Positions 1 through 6,361 of a stretch of DNA of 17,459 bases are shown one piece after another. The first letter of the stretch is position 1, and each line of letters starts with the position of its first letter. The stretch comes from an uncultured Eubacteriales bacterium (GTDB taxonomy: Bacteria; Bacillota; Clostridia; Lachnospirales; Lachnospiraceae), in assembly GCA_900549105.1 (NCBI GenBank), contig URND01000058.1, positions 1 through 17,459 on the forward strand, in the 5' to 3' direction. Under the pieces are notes generated by a model that made no database searches, was not told the origin of the DNA, and was given only the letters and a program-made list of their open reading frames with translations. Made by a program: the position numbers and the translations under genes.

Positions 1-410
1 TCAGCGCTTTCTGTTTCTTCGGAACTTTCGGTTTCTTCAGCGCTTTCTGTTTCTTTAGAACTTTCTGTCTCCTCAGCGCTTTCCGTCTCTTTAATTTCCT
101 CGGTTTCCAACGGCGCTTCTGTCTCGGCAGGAGCTTCCGTTTCTGCAGGAGCTTCTGTCTCCGGCGGTGCTTCCGTTTCTACAAAATCCGCTTCAATAAA
201 GGGTGTCCCATCGCTCCACAAAACAACGCAGTTATTTTCCAATATGTAATGCCAGCCGGCAGGTAACTGATACCCGGTCCGCGCCTGAAAAGCCTCCGGT
301 GTTTCCCCGGTAACCACAGCCCCCTCCGGCGCTGCAAAAACCTGTCCCGGCATCGCCAGCGATAAAGCCAGGGACATGGCCGCTACGCGAATCGCTTTTG
401 AATATTTCAT
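1..410 (-). CDS. Secreted protein with acidic Glu/Thr repeat tail (partial, N-terminal part only)
   Basis: The gene runs off the left edge, so only the first 136 residues are visible. I read it by hand from ATG at 410-408, preceded by an AGGAAGG ribosome binding site at a suitable distance; an in-frame ATG at 416 lies too close to that site. Residues 1 to about 26 form a signal peptide: a short basic start (MKYSKAIR), a hydrophobic core and a likely cleavage after VFA. A short globular-looking segment follows (about 27-80, with GYQLPAGWHYI and CVVLWSDG). From about residue 83 the chain becomes a low-complexity series of ETEAP and then ETES(A/S) units. Such tails usually act as extracellular spacers or wall-spanning stalks. 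No enzymatic domain is visible and the function is unknown. The repeats are coding and are not a CRISPR array. Confidence 0.75.
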   Translation of the reverse strand, partial: MKYSKAIRVAAMSLALSLAMPGQVFAAPEGAVVTGETPEAFQARTGYQLPAGWHYILENNCVVLWSDGTPFIEADFVETEAPPETEAPAETEAPAETEAPLETEEIKETESAEETESSKETESAEETESSEETESA

Positions 411-609
411 CTGCATCCTTCCTTTTTTACATTTTGGCCTTCTAACCAAAATATCATTCTTATTCTGCAATCAGAATAACACACCAAAATCTTAATCAAA
501 TCTCATTTTGCATTTCTTTTAGTTTTTTATTTATTTAAATATAATTATAATGCAGGGAAAAAATATTTCAACTATTTTGCACGAATTGATTTATTTTTTC
601 AAAAATAAA

Positions 610-638
610 TTGACTCTTTTTATATAATGTTATATAAT
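610..638 (+). promoter_or_regulatory. Promoter of the SIS deglycase gene
   Basis: TTGACT (610-615) and TATAAT (633-638) are separated by exactly 17 bp, a near-consensus sigma-A-type promoter. Transcription would begin near 645, leaving a short leader with AGGAGG at 671-676 before the ATG at 685. The -10 box lies inside a tandem 10-bp repeat, so a bound repressor would block it. Confidence 0.7.
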
Positions 639-647
639 GTTATATAA
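620..647 (+). promoter_or_regulatory. Tandem operator, three TTATATAA units
   Basis: The palindromic octamer TTATATAA occurs at 620-627, 630-637 and 640-647, one helical turn apart. This also gives ATGTTATAT at 627-635 and 637-645. The array overlaps the -10 box. The same array, in the same register relative to -35, is found in the kinase-operon promoter at 7220-7247. That makes it a likely site for a regulator shared by both units, most simply the GntR protein at 1748-2458. Assignment to that protein is inference. Confidence 0.55.
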
Positions 648-684
648 TAAATAATAACAATTATATCATAAGGAGGATTTTCCC

Positions 685-1653
685 ATGAACGTAAAAGAGA
701 TTGTTTCTGCAATCAAAGCAGACAAACCTGAAATCACATCTGTTTTCTTTGTTGGCTGCGGTGCATCCCAGGCCGATTTATATCCAGGAAAGTATTTCCT
801 TGATGCCAATGCGAAAAAGCTTCGTGCCAGCCTTCATACTGCCAATGAATTTTATTATTCCACACCGGCAGCCGTAGGTCCGGACTCTATCGTTGTTACA
901 TGTTCTCTGAGCGGCGGTACTCCTGAGACAGTTGCCGCTACAAAAAAGGCAATGGAACTTGGCGCTGAAGTTATCGCTGTGACTATTGATGCGGATTCAC
1001 CGCTGGCAAAAGCCGCAAAATATCAGATTATCCACGGTTTTGCAAAGGATTATGCAGCAAAAATGGAAAAAATGACCAACGTTCTTGCTCTTGCCTGTGA
1101 AATTTTAAATACATATGAAGGTTATGCACTTTATGACGATATGCAGGATGGTTTTTCCAAAATTTATGATTTAATCAATGAATCCGTTAAAACACTGCTT
1201 CCTCGGGCACAGGCTTTTGGAAAAGAATATAAAGATATGCCAATGTTATATGTGATGAGTTCCGGCGCAACAGCAATGGTTGCCTACTCCTTCTCTATGT
1301 TCTTAATGATGGAAATGCAGTGGGTACCTTCCAGTTCCTACAACTGCGGCGAATTCTTCCACGGTCCATTTGAATTGGCAGAAAAGGATGTGCCTTATCT
1401 GTTATTGATGAACGATGGTCCTACACGTCCTATGGATGCCAGAGCTATGACTTTCCTTCAGAGATTCGATACAAAACTGACAGTTGTTGACGCTAAAGAT
1501 TTCGGTCTTTCTTCCGTCATCAAATCCTCTGTTGTTGAATACTTTAACCCGATGCTTCTGTGCGGCGTTCTCCGTATGTACGCTGAACAGCTTGCCCTGG
1601 AAAGAAATCATCCATTGACAATGAGAAGATATATGTGGAAACTCGAATACTAA
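685..1653 (+). CDS. SIS-domain sugar-phosphate deglycase, FrlB-like (fructosamine 6-phosphate deglycase family)
   Basis: A 322-residue protein with two sugar-isomerase (SIS) folds and no glutaminase domain, so it is not GlmS. FrlB-family enzymes cleave a 6-phosphorylated Amadori product, such as fructoselysine 6-phosphate, to glucose 6-phosphate and the free amine in the cytoplasm. Supporting motifs are VGCGASQ (23-29) and SLSGGTPET (74-82) in the first SIS domain, GEFFHGPFE (222-230), ARAMTFLQRF (252-261) and the RRYMWKLEY C-terminus. The last three match E. coli FrlB as I remember it. Glu210 and His226 are 16 residues apart, the spacing of the catalytic Glu/His pair in GlmS and the FraB deglycase. 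The start has an AGGAGG site at 671-676. The gene stands alone, opposite the kinase/transporter operon. The exact substrate cannot be read from sequence; a related sugar-amine phosphate is possible. Confidence 0.8.
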   Translation: MNVKEIVSAIKADKPEITSVFFVGCGASQADLYPGKYFLDANAKKLRASLHTANEFYYSTPAAVGPDSIVVTCSLSGGTPETVAATKKAMELGAEVIAVTIDADSPLAKAAKYQIIHGFAKDYAAKMEKMTNVLALACEILNTYEGYALYDDMQDGFSKIYDLINESVKTLLPRAQAFGKEYKDMPMLYVMSSGATAMVAYSFSMFLMMEMQWVPSSSYNCGEFFHGPFELAEKDVPYLLLMNDGPTRPMDARAMTFLQRFDTKLTVVDAKDFGLSSVIKSSVVEYFNPMLLCGVLRMYAEQLALERNHPLTMRRYMWKLEY

Positions 1654-1675
1654 TCGATAATTTCTCTTCTTTTAC

Positions 1676-1734
1676 AAAAAATGGTCTGCTTCGGAAGTTA
1701 TTTTCAAATACTTCCGGTCGGCAGACCATTTTTT
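1676..1734. terminator. Bidirectional terminator between the SIS gene and gntR
   Basis: AAAAAATGGTCTGC (1676-1689) pairs perfectly with GCAGACCATTTTTT (1721-1734), and a nested CGGAAGT/ACTTCCG stem (1692-1698, 1710-1716) closes the loop. Runs of T follow the stem on both strands, so it can end both convergent genes. Confidence 0.9.
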
Positions 1735-1747
1735 ATATAAATGTTTT

Positions 1748-2458
1748 TTACATAATGATTGTCAGCGTATACCGCTCCGCATTGATGAGCAGCTTGCTGG
1801 ACAAAACCGCTTCACCCTTTTCATCCATAACAACATCATAATGGAGCAAAAGCGGCTGCTTTGCCGCCACTTCCAGAAGTTCTGCCTCATGCTCAGTGGC
1901 ATAGCATATTCCGACTTCCTTTGTCGCATGGACAATCTCTGTGCCGTGGGCCCTAAGAATGGCGTATATGGAATCATTCAGGTTTTCTTCCGTAATATAT
2001 CCGTACTTTTCAGGCAGACAGGTTTCTTCCAACATTACCACTTTCCCGTCATTCTTCCGCAGTCGTACAACGCGAAGAACCTTTTCACCTTTCTGAATCT
2101 TTAGCTGTCGTGCGACCTTCGTACTGGCCTTTGCCCATTCCACGGTTAAAATCTCCGATGAAGCTTTTTTCCCTTCAGCTTCGCACATTTCAGTAAAACT
2201 GAGTATTTTATTTTTCATAACACGATTCAGCTTATTTGTTGTGACAAAAGTCCCGATTCCCTGCTTCTTCATCACATAGCCGTCTTCAGCCAAAATGTTG
2301 ATAGCCTTACGCACAGTGATACGGCTTACATGGTACTTTTCTCCCAGTTCGGCTTCCGTCATCAGCTTATCTGAATCCTGCAATTCTCCGTTCAATATCT
2401 GTTCTTTAATTGTATCTGCCAATTGCTGATACATCGGGACTATTGAATTTTTATTCAT
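1748..2458 (-). CDS. GntR-family transcriptional regulator, HutC/UTRA type (FrlR-like)
   Basis: A 236-residue cytoplasmic regulator. Residues about 5-75 form the GntR winged helix, with PMYQQLADTIKEQI (8-21), the recognition-helix segment SRITVRKAINILAEDGY (45-61) and the wing KKQGIGTFV (64-72). Residues about 87-230 form a UTRA effector domain, beginning SFTEMCEAEG. UTRA domains usually bind a small sugar phosphate or amine that releases the protein from DNA. An SD-like GAGGGAAGGG precedes the ATG. The gene lies between the deglycase and the ABC transporter genes, and a terminator separates it from the transporter operon. It is the obvious candidate to bind the TTATATAA arrays at 620-647 and 7220-7247. 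E. coli and Bacillus frl loci also carry a GntR/UTRA regulator. The ligand is not determined. Confidence 0.88.
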   Translation of the reverse strand: MNKNSIVPMYQQLADTIKEQILNGELQDSDKLMTEAELGEKYHVSRITVRKAINILAEDGYVMKKQGIGTFVTTNKLNRVMKNKILSFTEMCEAEGKKASSEILTVEWAKASTKVARQLKIQKGEKVLRVVRLRKNDGKVVMLEETCLPEKYGYITEENLNDSIYAILRAHGTEIVHATKEVGICYATEHEAELLEVAAKQPLLLHYDVVMDEKGEAVLSSKLLINAERYTLTIIM

Positions 2459-2501
2459 GATTACCCTTCCCTCTATATTTTTTACCCCCTGCTATCCATT
2501 T

Positions 2502-2548
2502 AAAAAAGCAGGACGCATATAATGATATTATATCATCTTATGCGTCCT
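2502..2548 (-). terminator. Terminator of the kinase/transporter operon
   Basis: Read on the minus strand, AGGACGCATA (2548-2539) pairs with TATGCGTCCT (2519-2510), and an inner ATGATA/TATCAT stem (2536-2531 with 2527-2522) extends the hairpin. Two bases later comes TTTTTT (2507-2502). It lies 36 bases past the binding-protein stop codon and before gntR. The inner arm contains TGATATAA, which resembles the operator units. Confidence 0.8.
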
Positions 2549-2584
2549 AAATCTACCAGATTTCTGCTAACTTTAAATTAATAT

Positions 2585-3550
2585 TTATTCAACAATAAAG
2601 TTTGCAAGTGCTTCTTCGTCAAGCTGAGCTGCTGCGTCGGACTGCATCTGAGCCCAAAGGCCTTCTTCTGTAATATCAGCGAAGAACTGGCTTGCCCATT
2701 CTGCAAAGTCTTCATTGCCATAGGACATACAGAGACCGCAGCCTTTATCAAATTCATCGGTTGGTTCCCATGTCAGGCTGTCAACAACTGCCAGATCCGG
2801 GTTAGCTGTTACGGACATTGCTGCGGATACAGCGTTCATGCAGGCCAAGTCAGCTTTTCCATTCTTTACGGCAAGAAGTAAATCAGAAACCATACCCAAT
2901 TCCTGAATCTCTGCATCCGGATAGAGGTGCTGTGTCATAGTGATATCGATGGAGCCCATCTGTCCGCAAACAGTAACGCCCTCAAGTGTGCCTGTGAATT
3001 TTTCATTATCCACATTATCCTTCAATGCAACATAACATTCGTTGGATTTGTGATATACATCTGTGAATAACCAGTTTTCTTTACGTTCATCCGTTGGGCT
3101 GAGACGTGTAATAAAGTGAATCTGATCTGCCTGTAATGCGGATGTACATCCGGTCAAATCACTTTCATAGAATTCTACAGTAACTTCGCGGTCCAGATAC
3201 TCGCTGAGACGTTCTGCCATTTCATACATACCGGCAACTTCGAAACCTGCCAATTCATCTTTTCCGTCAACTACAGTATGGAAGCAGAATGTCGGGTCGT
3301 TACCGATGATACCAACTTTTAAAACACCGTTTTCTTTGATGTCCTTAAAAATCGGTCCCATTTCGCCTTCAGCTACTGTTTCTCCAGCCTTTGTCTCTGC
3401 GGTTGTTTCTGCGGTTGTTTCTGCGGTTGTTTCCGTTGTTTCTTCTGCAGCTGTTGTTGTTTTAGTGTCTGATTTTCCGGAACAGGCAGCTAAAGACATT
3501 ACCATAGTGCCGGCCAGCAGTAAAGCTGCAACTTTTTTCATTTTTTTCAT
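2585..3550 (-). CDS. Amino-acid-type ABC transporter substrate-binding lipoprotein (family 3)
   Basis: A 321-residue lipoprotein that would capture the substrate outside the cell for the permease and ATPase encoded just upstream. Residues 1-22 are a lipoprotein signal with lipobox LAAC and lipidated Cys23. Residues 24 to about 62 are a flexible linker with repeated ETTA units. The binding domain begins near 68 (IFKDIKENGVLKVGI), typical of family 3 solute-binding proteins. The segment SPTDERKENWLFTDVY corresponds to the conserved region that holds the Arg contacting the amino-acid carboxylate in this family. An AGGAG site precedes the ATG. It is the last gene of the operon and is followed by a terminator. 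By family the ligand has an alpha-amino-acid moiety; a glycated amino acid fits the neighbouring enzymes, but this is inference. Confidence 0.88.
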   Translation of the reverse strand: MKKMKKVAALLLAGTMVMSLAACSGKSDTKTTTAAEETTETTAETTAETTAETKAGETVAEGEMGPIFKDIKENGVLKVGIIGNDPTFCFHTVVDGKDELAGFEVAGMYEMAERLSEYLDREVTVEFYESDLTGCTSALQADQIHFITRLSPTDERKENWLFTDVYHKSNECYVALKDNVDNEKFTGTLEGVTVCGQMGSIDITMTQHLYPDAEIQELGMVSDLLLAVKNGKADLACMNAVSAAMSVTANPDLAVVDSLTWEPTDEFDKGCGLCMSYGNEDFAEWASQFFADITEEGLWAQMQSDAAAQLDEEALANFIVE

Positions 3551-3619
3551 TGTCTCTCTTCTCCTTTTTTAAATTTATTTTATAAGCCTTTTGGCTTACA
3601 GTTCACAATAAATATCGGT

Positions 3620-4363
3620 TTACAGCATCTTACTCAGGAAATCCTTTGTTCGCTGATGCTGAGGGTTAGTGATAACATCCTTTGGTTTGCCCTCTTCTAC
3701 CACATAGCCGCCATCCATAAAGACTACACGGTCGCCAACTTCACGGGCAAAGCCCATTTCATGGGTAACAACCACCATGGTCATACCCTGTTCGGCCAAC
3801 TGGCGCATTATCTGAAGGACTTCGCCTACCATTTCCGGGTCCAGGGCTGAAGTTGCCTCGTCAAACAAGATAACTTCCGGGTCCATCGCCAGGGTTCTGG
3901 CTATAGCCACACGCTGTTTTTGTCCGCCGGATAACTGGGAAGGATAGGAATCTGCCTTATCCGCCAGGCCAACCTGCTTCAAAAGTTCCATCGCCCGTTT
4001 TTCAGCTTCCGCCTTCGGCGTCTTTTTCACTCTTCTTGGGCCAACTGTTACATTATCCAAAACACTCAAATTTTCAAAAAGATTAAACAACTGGAATACC
4101 ATACCGAATTTTTCCCGATATTTATCAAGCTTCATATCCTTTCTCAGAATAGACTCTCCATGGAAAAGAATATCTCCATCCGTAGGTTTTTCCAAAAGAT
4201 TTAAACATCTCAAAAATGTTGACTTTCCGGAGCCGGACGGCCCGATAACAACGACAACCTCACCTCGGGCAATTTCCATATTTACCCCTTTTAAAACTTC
4301 CAGGCTGCCGAAATTCTTCTTTAATTGCTTCACCTGAATAACAATATCTTTTTCATCAATCAT
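3620..4363 (-). CDS. Polar amino acid ABC transporter ATP-binding protein (GlnQ type)
   Basis: The ATPase subunit that powers import at the inner face of the membrane. From the start chosen here (247 residues): Walker A GPSGSGKST (41-49), Q-loop Gln91, signature LSGGQ (144-148), Walker B VILFDEA (164-170) with catalytic Glu169, and switch His201 (VTHEM). All core residues are present and the length is normal for GlnQ/HisP proteins. An AGGAGG site (4379-4374 on the minus strand) lies within the 3' end of the permease gene. It is 10 bases from the ATG at 4363 and 4 bases from an alternative ATG at 4369; I prefer 4363. A further upstream TTG at 4393 is unlikely. The start overlaps the permease end by 8 bases, indicating translational coupling. 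Confidence 0.9.
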   Translation of the reverse strand: MIDEKDIVIQVKQLKKNFGSLEVLKGVNMEIARGEVVVVIGPSGSGKSTFLRCLNLLEKPTDGDILFHGESILRKDMKLDKYREKFGMVFQLFNLFENLSVLDNVTVGPRRVKKTPKAEAEKRAMELLKQVGLADKADSYPSQLSGGQKQRVAIARTLAMDPEVILFDEATSALDPEMVGEVLQIMRQLAEQGMTMVVVTHEMGFAREVGDRVVFMDGGYVVEEGKPKDVITNPQHQRTKDFLSKML

Positions 4364-5009
4364 GTGCATGCAGCCTCCTCTCCAGAATACCAATCAGTTT
4401 TTTCAGTATATATGTAATGATAAAATAAATGATTGCTGTAACGATCAACGGCTCGAAAGCCAAAAATGTATTTGCCCGGACAGAGTTCGATGTGTAGGTC
4501 AACTCATGAAGAGCGATAACCGATACAATCGAAGTTTCCTTAATCAGCAAAATAAACTCGTTACATAAGGACGGTAAAATATTTTTAATCGCCTGCGGGA
4601 TAATGATATACCAGTTTGCCTGCATTTTTGACATACCGATACAGCGCGCCGCCTCCATCTGCCCCTTATTTACCGCCTGCATACCGGCACGCGTATGCTC
4701 GGCAATGTACACCGAACTGTTTACTGTCAAAGAAACAACCTCCGCCCAAAACTGAGGCAGAGAAGTTGCTATGCCATAATAAACAATGAATATCTGTACC
4801 ATAACTGGGACGCCACGGATAAAGTTTATCCAGCCGTCAATAATGGAACTTATAATCTTATAATTCTGCACACGTATCATTCCCAGTGCAACACCGACAA
4901 CCGTCGCAAGAATCAGTGTCCAGAATGCCAACTCCAGCGTTACCTTTAAACCATCGGCATAATAAAGCCAATATTTACTTAAAAAACTAAAATTAAGACC
5001 AAAAATCAT
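4356..5009 (-). CDS. Polar amino acid ABC transporter permease (HisM/GlnP type)
   Basis: A 217-residue integral membrane permease. Hydrophobic spans lie at about 22-44, 55-80, 95-110, 150-170 and 185-205. RGVPVMVQIF (65-74) is characteristic of the polar amino acid permease family. The cytoplasmic EAA loop, which contacts the ATPase, is EAARCIGMSKMQANW (119-133) followed by IIPQAIKNILP. Only one permease gene is present, so the transporter probably uses a permease homodimer with two copies of the ATPase, as in other single-permease GlnPQ-like systems. A purine-rich AGGGGG site precedes the ATG. It lies 49 bases after the YjbQ stop codon and overlaps the ATPase gene at its 3' end. Confidence 0.92.
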   Translation of the reverse strand: MIFGLNFSFLSKYWLYYADGLKVTLELAFWTLILATVVGVALGMIRVQNYKIISSIIDGWINFIRGVPVMVQIFIVYYGIATSLPQFWAEVVSLTVNSSVYIAEHTRAGMQAVNKGQMEAARCIGMSKMQANWYIIIPQAIKNILPSLCNEFILLIKETSIVSVIALHELTYTSNSVRANTFLAFEPLIVTAIIYFIITYILKKLIGILERRLHAHD

Positions 5010-5058
5010 TTACTTTCCCCCTCACCCCGGAACGGTCTTTATTTATATGCAGTAACTC

Positions 5059-5487
5059 CTATTCTCCGATAACCTCGATAAAATATTTACGAATCTGTAA
5101 ACCGTCCAGCTCAACAAAATAAATATTCTGTTCGCCGCCGGTCATCATTTTGCCGTCGATTACCGGAAACAGGCAATGATTTCCTGCCAGCATAGCTTTT
5201 AAATGTCCCGGTGCATTTCCTGAACATGTTCCATAGGTTGGAAGCATATGGGTATGCACATAGGGATAATCATTTGGAACCAGCCGGTCCAACTGCATTT
5301 CAATATCCTTCTCCACACATGGAAGCGCTTCATTCACCATAATACCGGTTGTAGTGTGCTTTGTAATAACTGCAACTAATCCGTTTTTAATGCCGCTCTC
5401 TTCCACAGCTTTTCTGACTTCATCTGTAATCTTGATCATCTCAAACTCTTTATGAGAAATAACCTGATTTTCTATAAGCTTAACCAT
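5059..5487 (-). CDS. YjbQ / UPF0047 family protein
   Basis: A 142-residue single-domain protein of the YjbQ (UPF0047) family, small cytoplasmic proteins often annotated as secondary thiamine-phosphate synthase because E. coli YjbQ has a weak activity of that kind. Family motifs are KHTTTGIMVNE (43-53), the His-rich stretch YVHTHM (76-81), SGNAPGHLKAMLAG (89-102), FPVIDGKMMTGGEQ (107-120) and VELDGLQIRKY (125-135). Conserved His44, His78 and His95 could bind a metal or phosphate. Its start codon lies one base past the amidohydrolase stop region, and its GGAGG ribosome binding site is inside the last codons of that gene, so the two are tightly coupled. The placement argues for a role on a sugar-phosphate or related intermediate in this pathway rather than thiamine synthesis, but the reaction is unknown. 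Confidence 0.85.
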   Translation of the reverse strand: MVKLIENQVISHKEFEMIKITDEVRKAVEESGIKNGLVAVITKHTTTGIMVNEALPCVEKDIEMQLDRLVPNDYPYVHTHMLPTYGTCSGNAPGHLKAMLAGNHCLFPVIDGKMMTGGEQNIYFVELDGLQIRKYFIEVIGE

Positions 5488-5488
5488 A

Positions 5489-6340
5489 TTAATCCTCCAT
5501 TCCTAAGAAACGCATTGCATTTCCACCTAAAATTGCATCCATAACCTCTTCCCGAAGCGGAAGGTTCTTAATGCCGGCCAGACTTCTCACATGTCTGAAT
5601 CTCGGAGTGTTTGAACCGAACATCACTTTATCCTGGAAACAGTTCTGCAGCCAGTTCAGATTCATATTGACAGAGAACAAATGCTCATAATAATTTTTCG
5701 GCGAATCCATATAAACCATGGATGTATCCGCATACACATTCGGATATTTCATCAGCATCATGATTGTTTCCTGCCACCATGGCCATCCCATATGGGCCAG
5801 GCAGAAACGCAAATCCGGGTAATCCACGGCCACATCCTCAAAGCGAATCGGTTCAGAATATTTTGCCGGTGTGTTTGGCTCCCAACTGTATCCGGCATGG
5901 AACATAATCGGTTTATTTTTATCCTGACAAATCTTATAAAGCGGCGCCAGGCGTTCATCATCCGGATACATATGCAGCCGTGAAAGATTCAGTTTCAAAC
6001 CGGCCAGTTTCAGTTCGTCAAAGGCCCGGGTCAACTCTTCTTCCGCATCCTCCCGTCTTGGGTCAACGCCTGCAAATCCAATAAAATGCTCCGGACTTTT
6101 CGCAACTATCTGGGCCATCTCGTCATTGCTCACGATTGGCCGGCCAACTTCCGTTGAATAATCCTCCGGCAAGAATACAGCCTTGTCAATCTTCGCATCC
6201 TCCAACAGTGTCAATTCAAAATCCACCGGTGTAATGCCAGATTTGAATACGCCGAATTCTTTTCTGCGGAATTCAAAATCTTCCATATTACCATTAATCT
6301 CATCAAGCAGCACTGGATGTGAATGAATATCAATTACCAT
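5489..6340 (-). CDS. Amidohydrolase_2 family TIM-barrel metal-dependent hydrolase
   Basis: A 283-residue protein of the amidohydrolase-2 (ACMSD/lactonase-like) TIM-barrel group. Metal-binding signatures are IDIHSHP with His6 and His8, MFHAG with His148 and LAHMGW with His183. The last strand reads FGSNTP, with Asn244 where the family normally has a metal-binding or catalytic Asp (FGSD/FGTD). GVDPR (91-95) and GLKLNL (114-119) are also typical. Relatives hydrolyse lactones, decarboxylate aromatic acids or cleave C-N or C-C bonds, so the reaction cannot be named. An AAGGAG site precedes the ATG. It lies 21 bases after the kinase gene and directly abuts yjbQ. Such an enzyme is not part of the known frl, fra or gfr pathways, so it may act on the amine part or on a modified sugar. 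Confidence 0.85.
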   Translation of the reverse strand: MVIDIHSHPVLLDEINGNMEDFEFRRKEFGVFKSGITPVDFELTLLEDAKIDKAVFLPEDYSTEVGRPIVSNDEMAQIVAKSPEHFIGFAGVDPRREDAEEELTRAFDELKLAGLKLNLSRLHMYPDDERLAPLYKICQDKNKPIMFHAGYSWEPNTPAKYSEPIRFEDVAVDYPDLRFCLAHMGWPWWQETIMMLMKYPNVYADTSMVYMDSPKNYYEHLFSVNMNLNWLQNCFQDKVMFGSNTPRFRHVRSLAGIKNLPLREEVMDAILGGNAMRFLGMED

Positions 6341-6361
6341 ACTTATATACTCCTTTACATT

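Larger units (their letters stand above)
411..684. other. AT-rich divergent intergenic region
   Basis: This region separates the divergently transcribed secreted-protein gene and the SIS deglycase. It contains the deglycase promoter and repeat operator (listed separately). It also has two short inverted repeats on the secreted-protein side: ATTTTGG 431-437 with CCAAAAT 446-452, and TTATTCTG 460-467 with CAGAATAA 472-479. The second is a plausible protein-binding site. I see no gene or RNA here. Confidence 0.5.

Noticed and set aside
1..180. Repeat tract suggesting a CRISPR array
   Set aside because: The repeats are a 15-30 base periodicity that is in frame and encodes ETEAP/ETES units; there are no constant-length unique spacers.
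685..1653. Glucosamine-6-phosphate synthase (GlmS)
   Set aside because: There is no N-terminal glutaminase domain, and the C-terminus resembles FrlB rather than the GlmS end.
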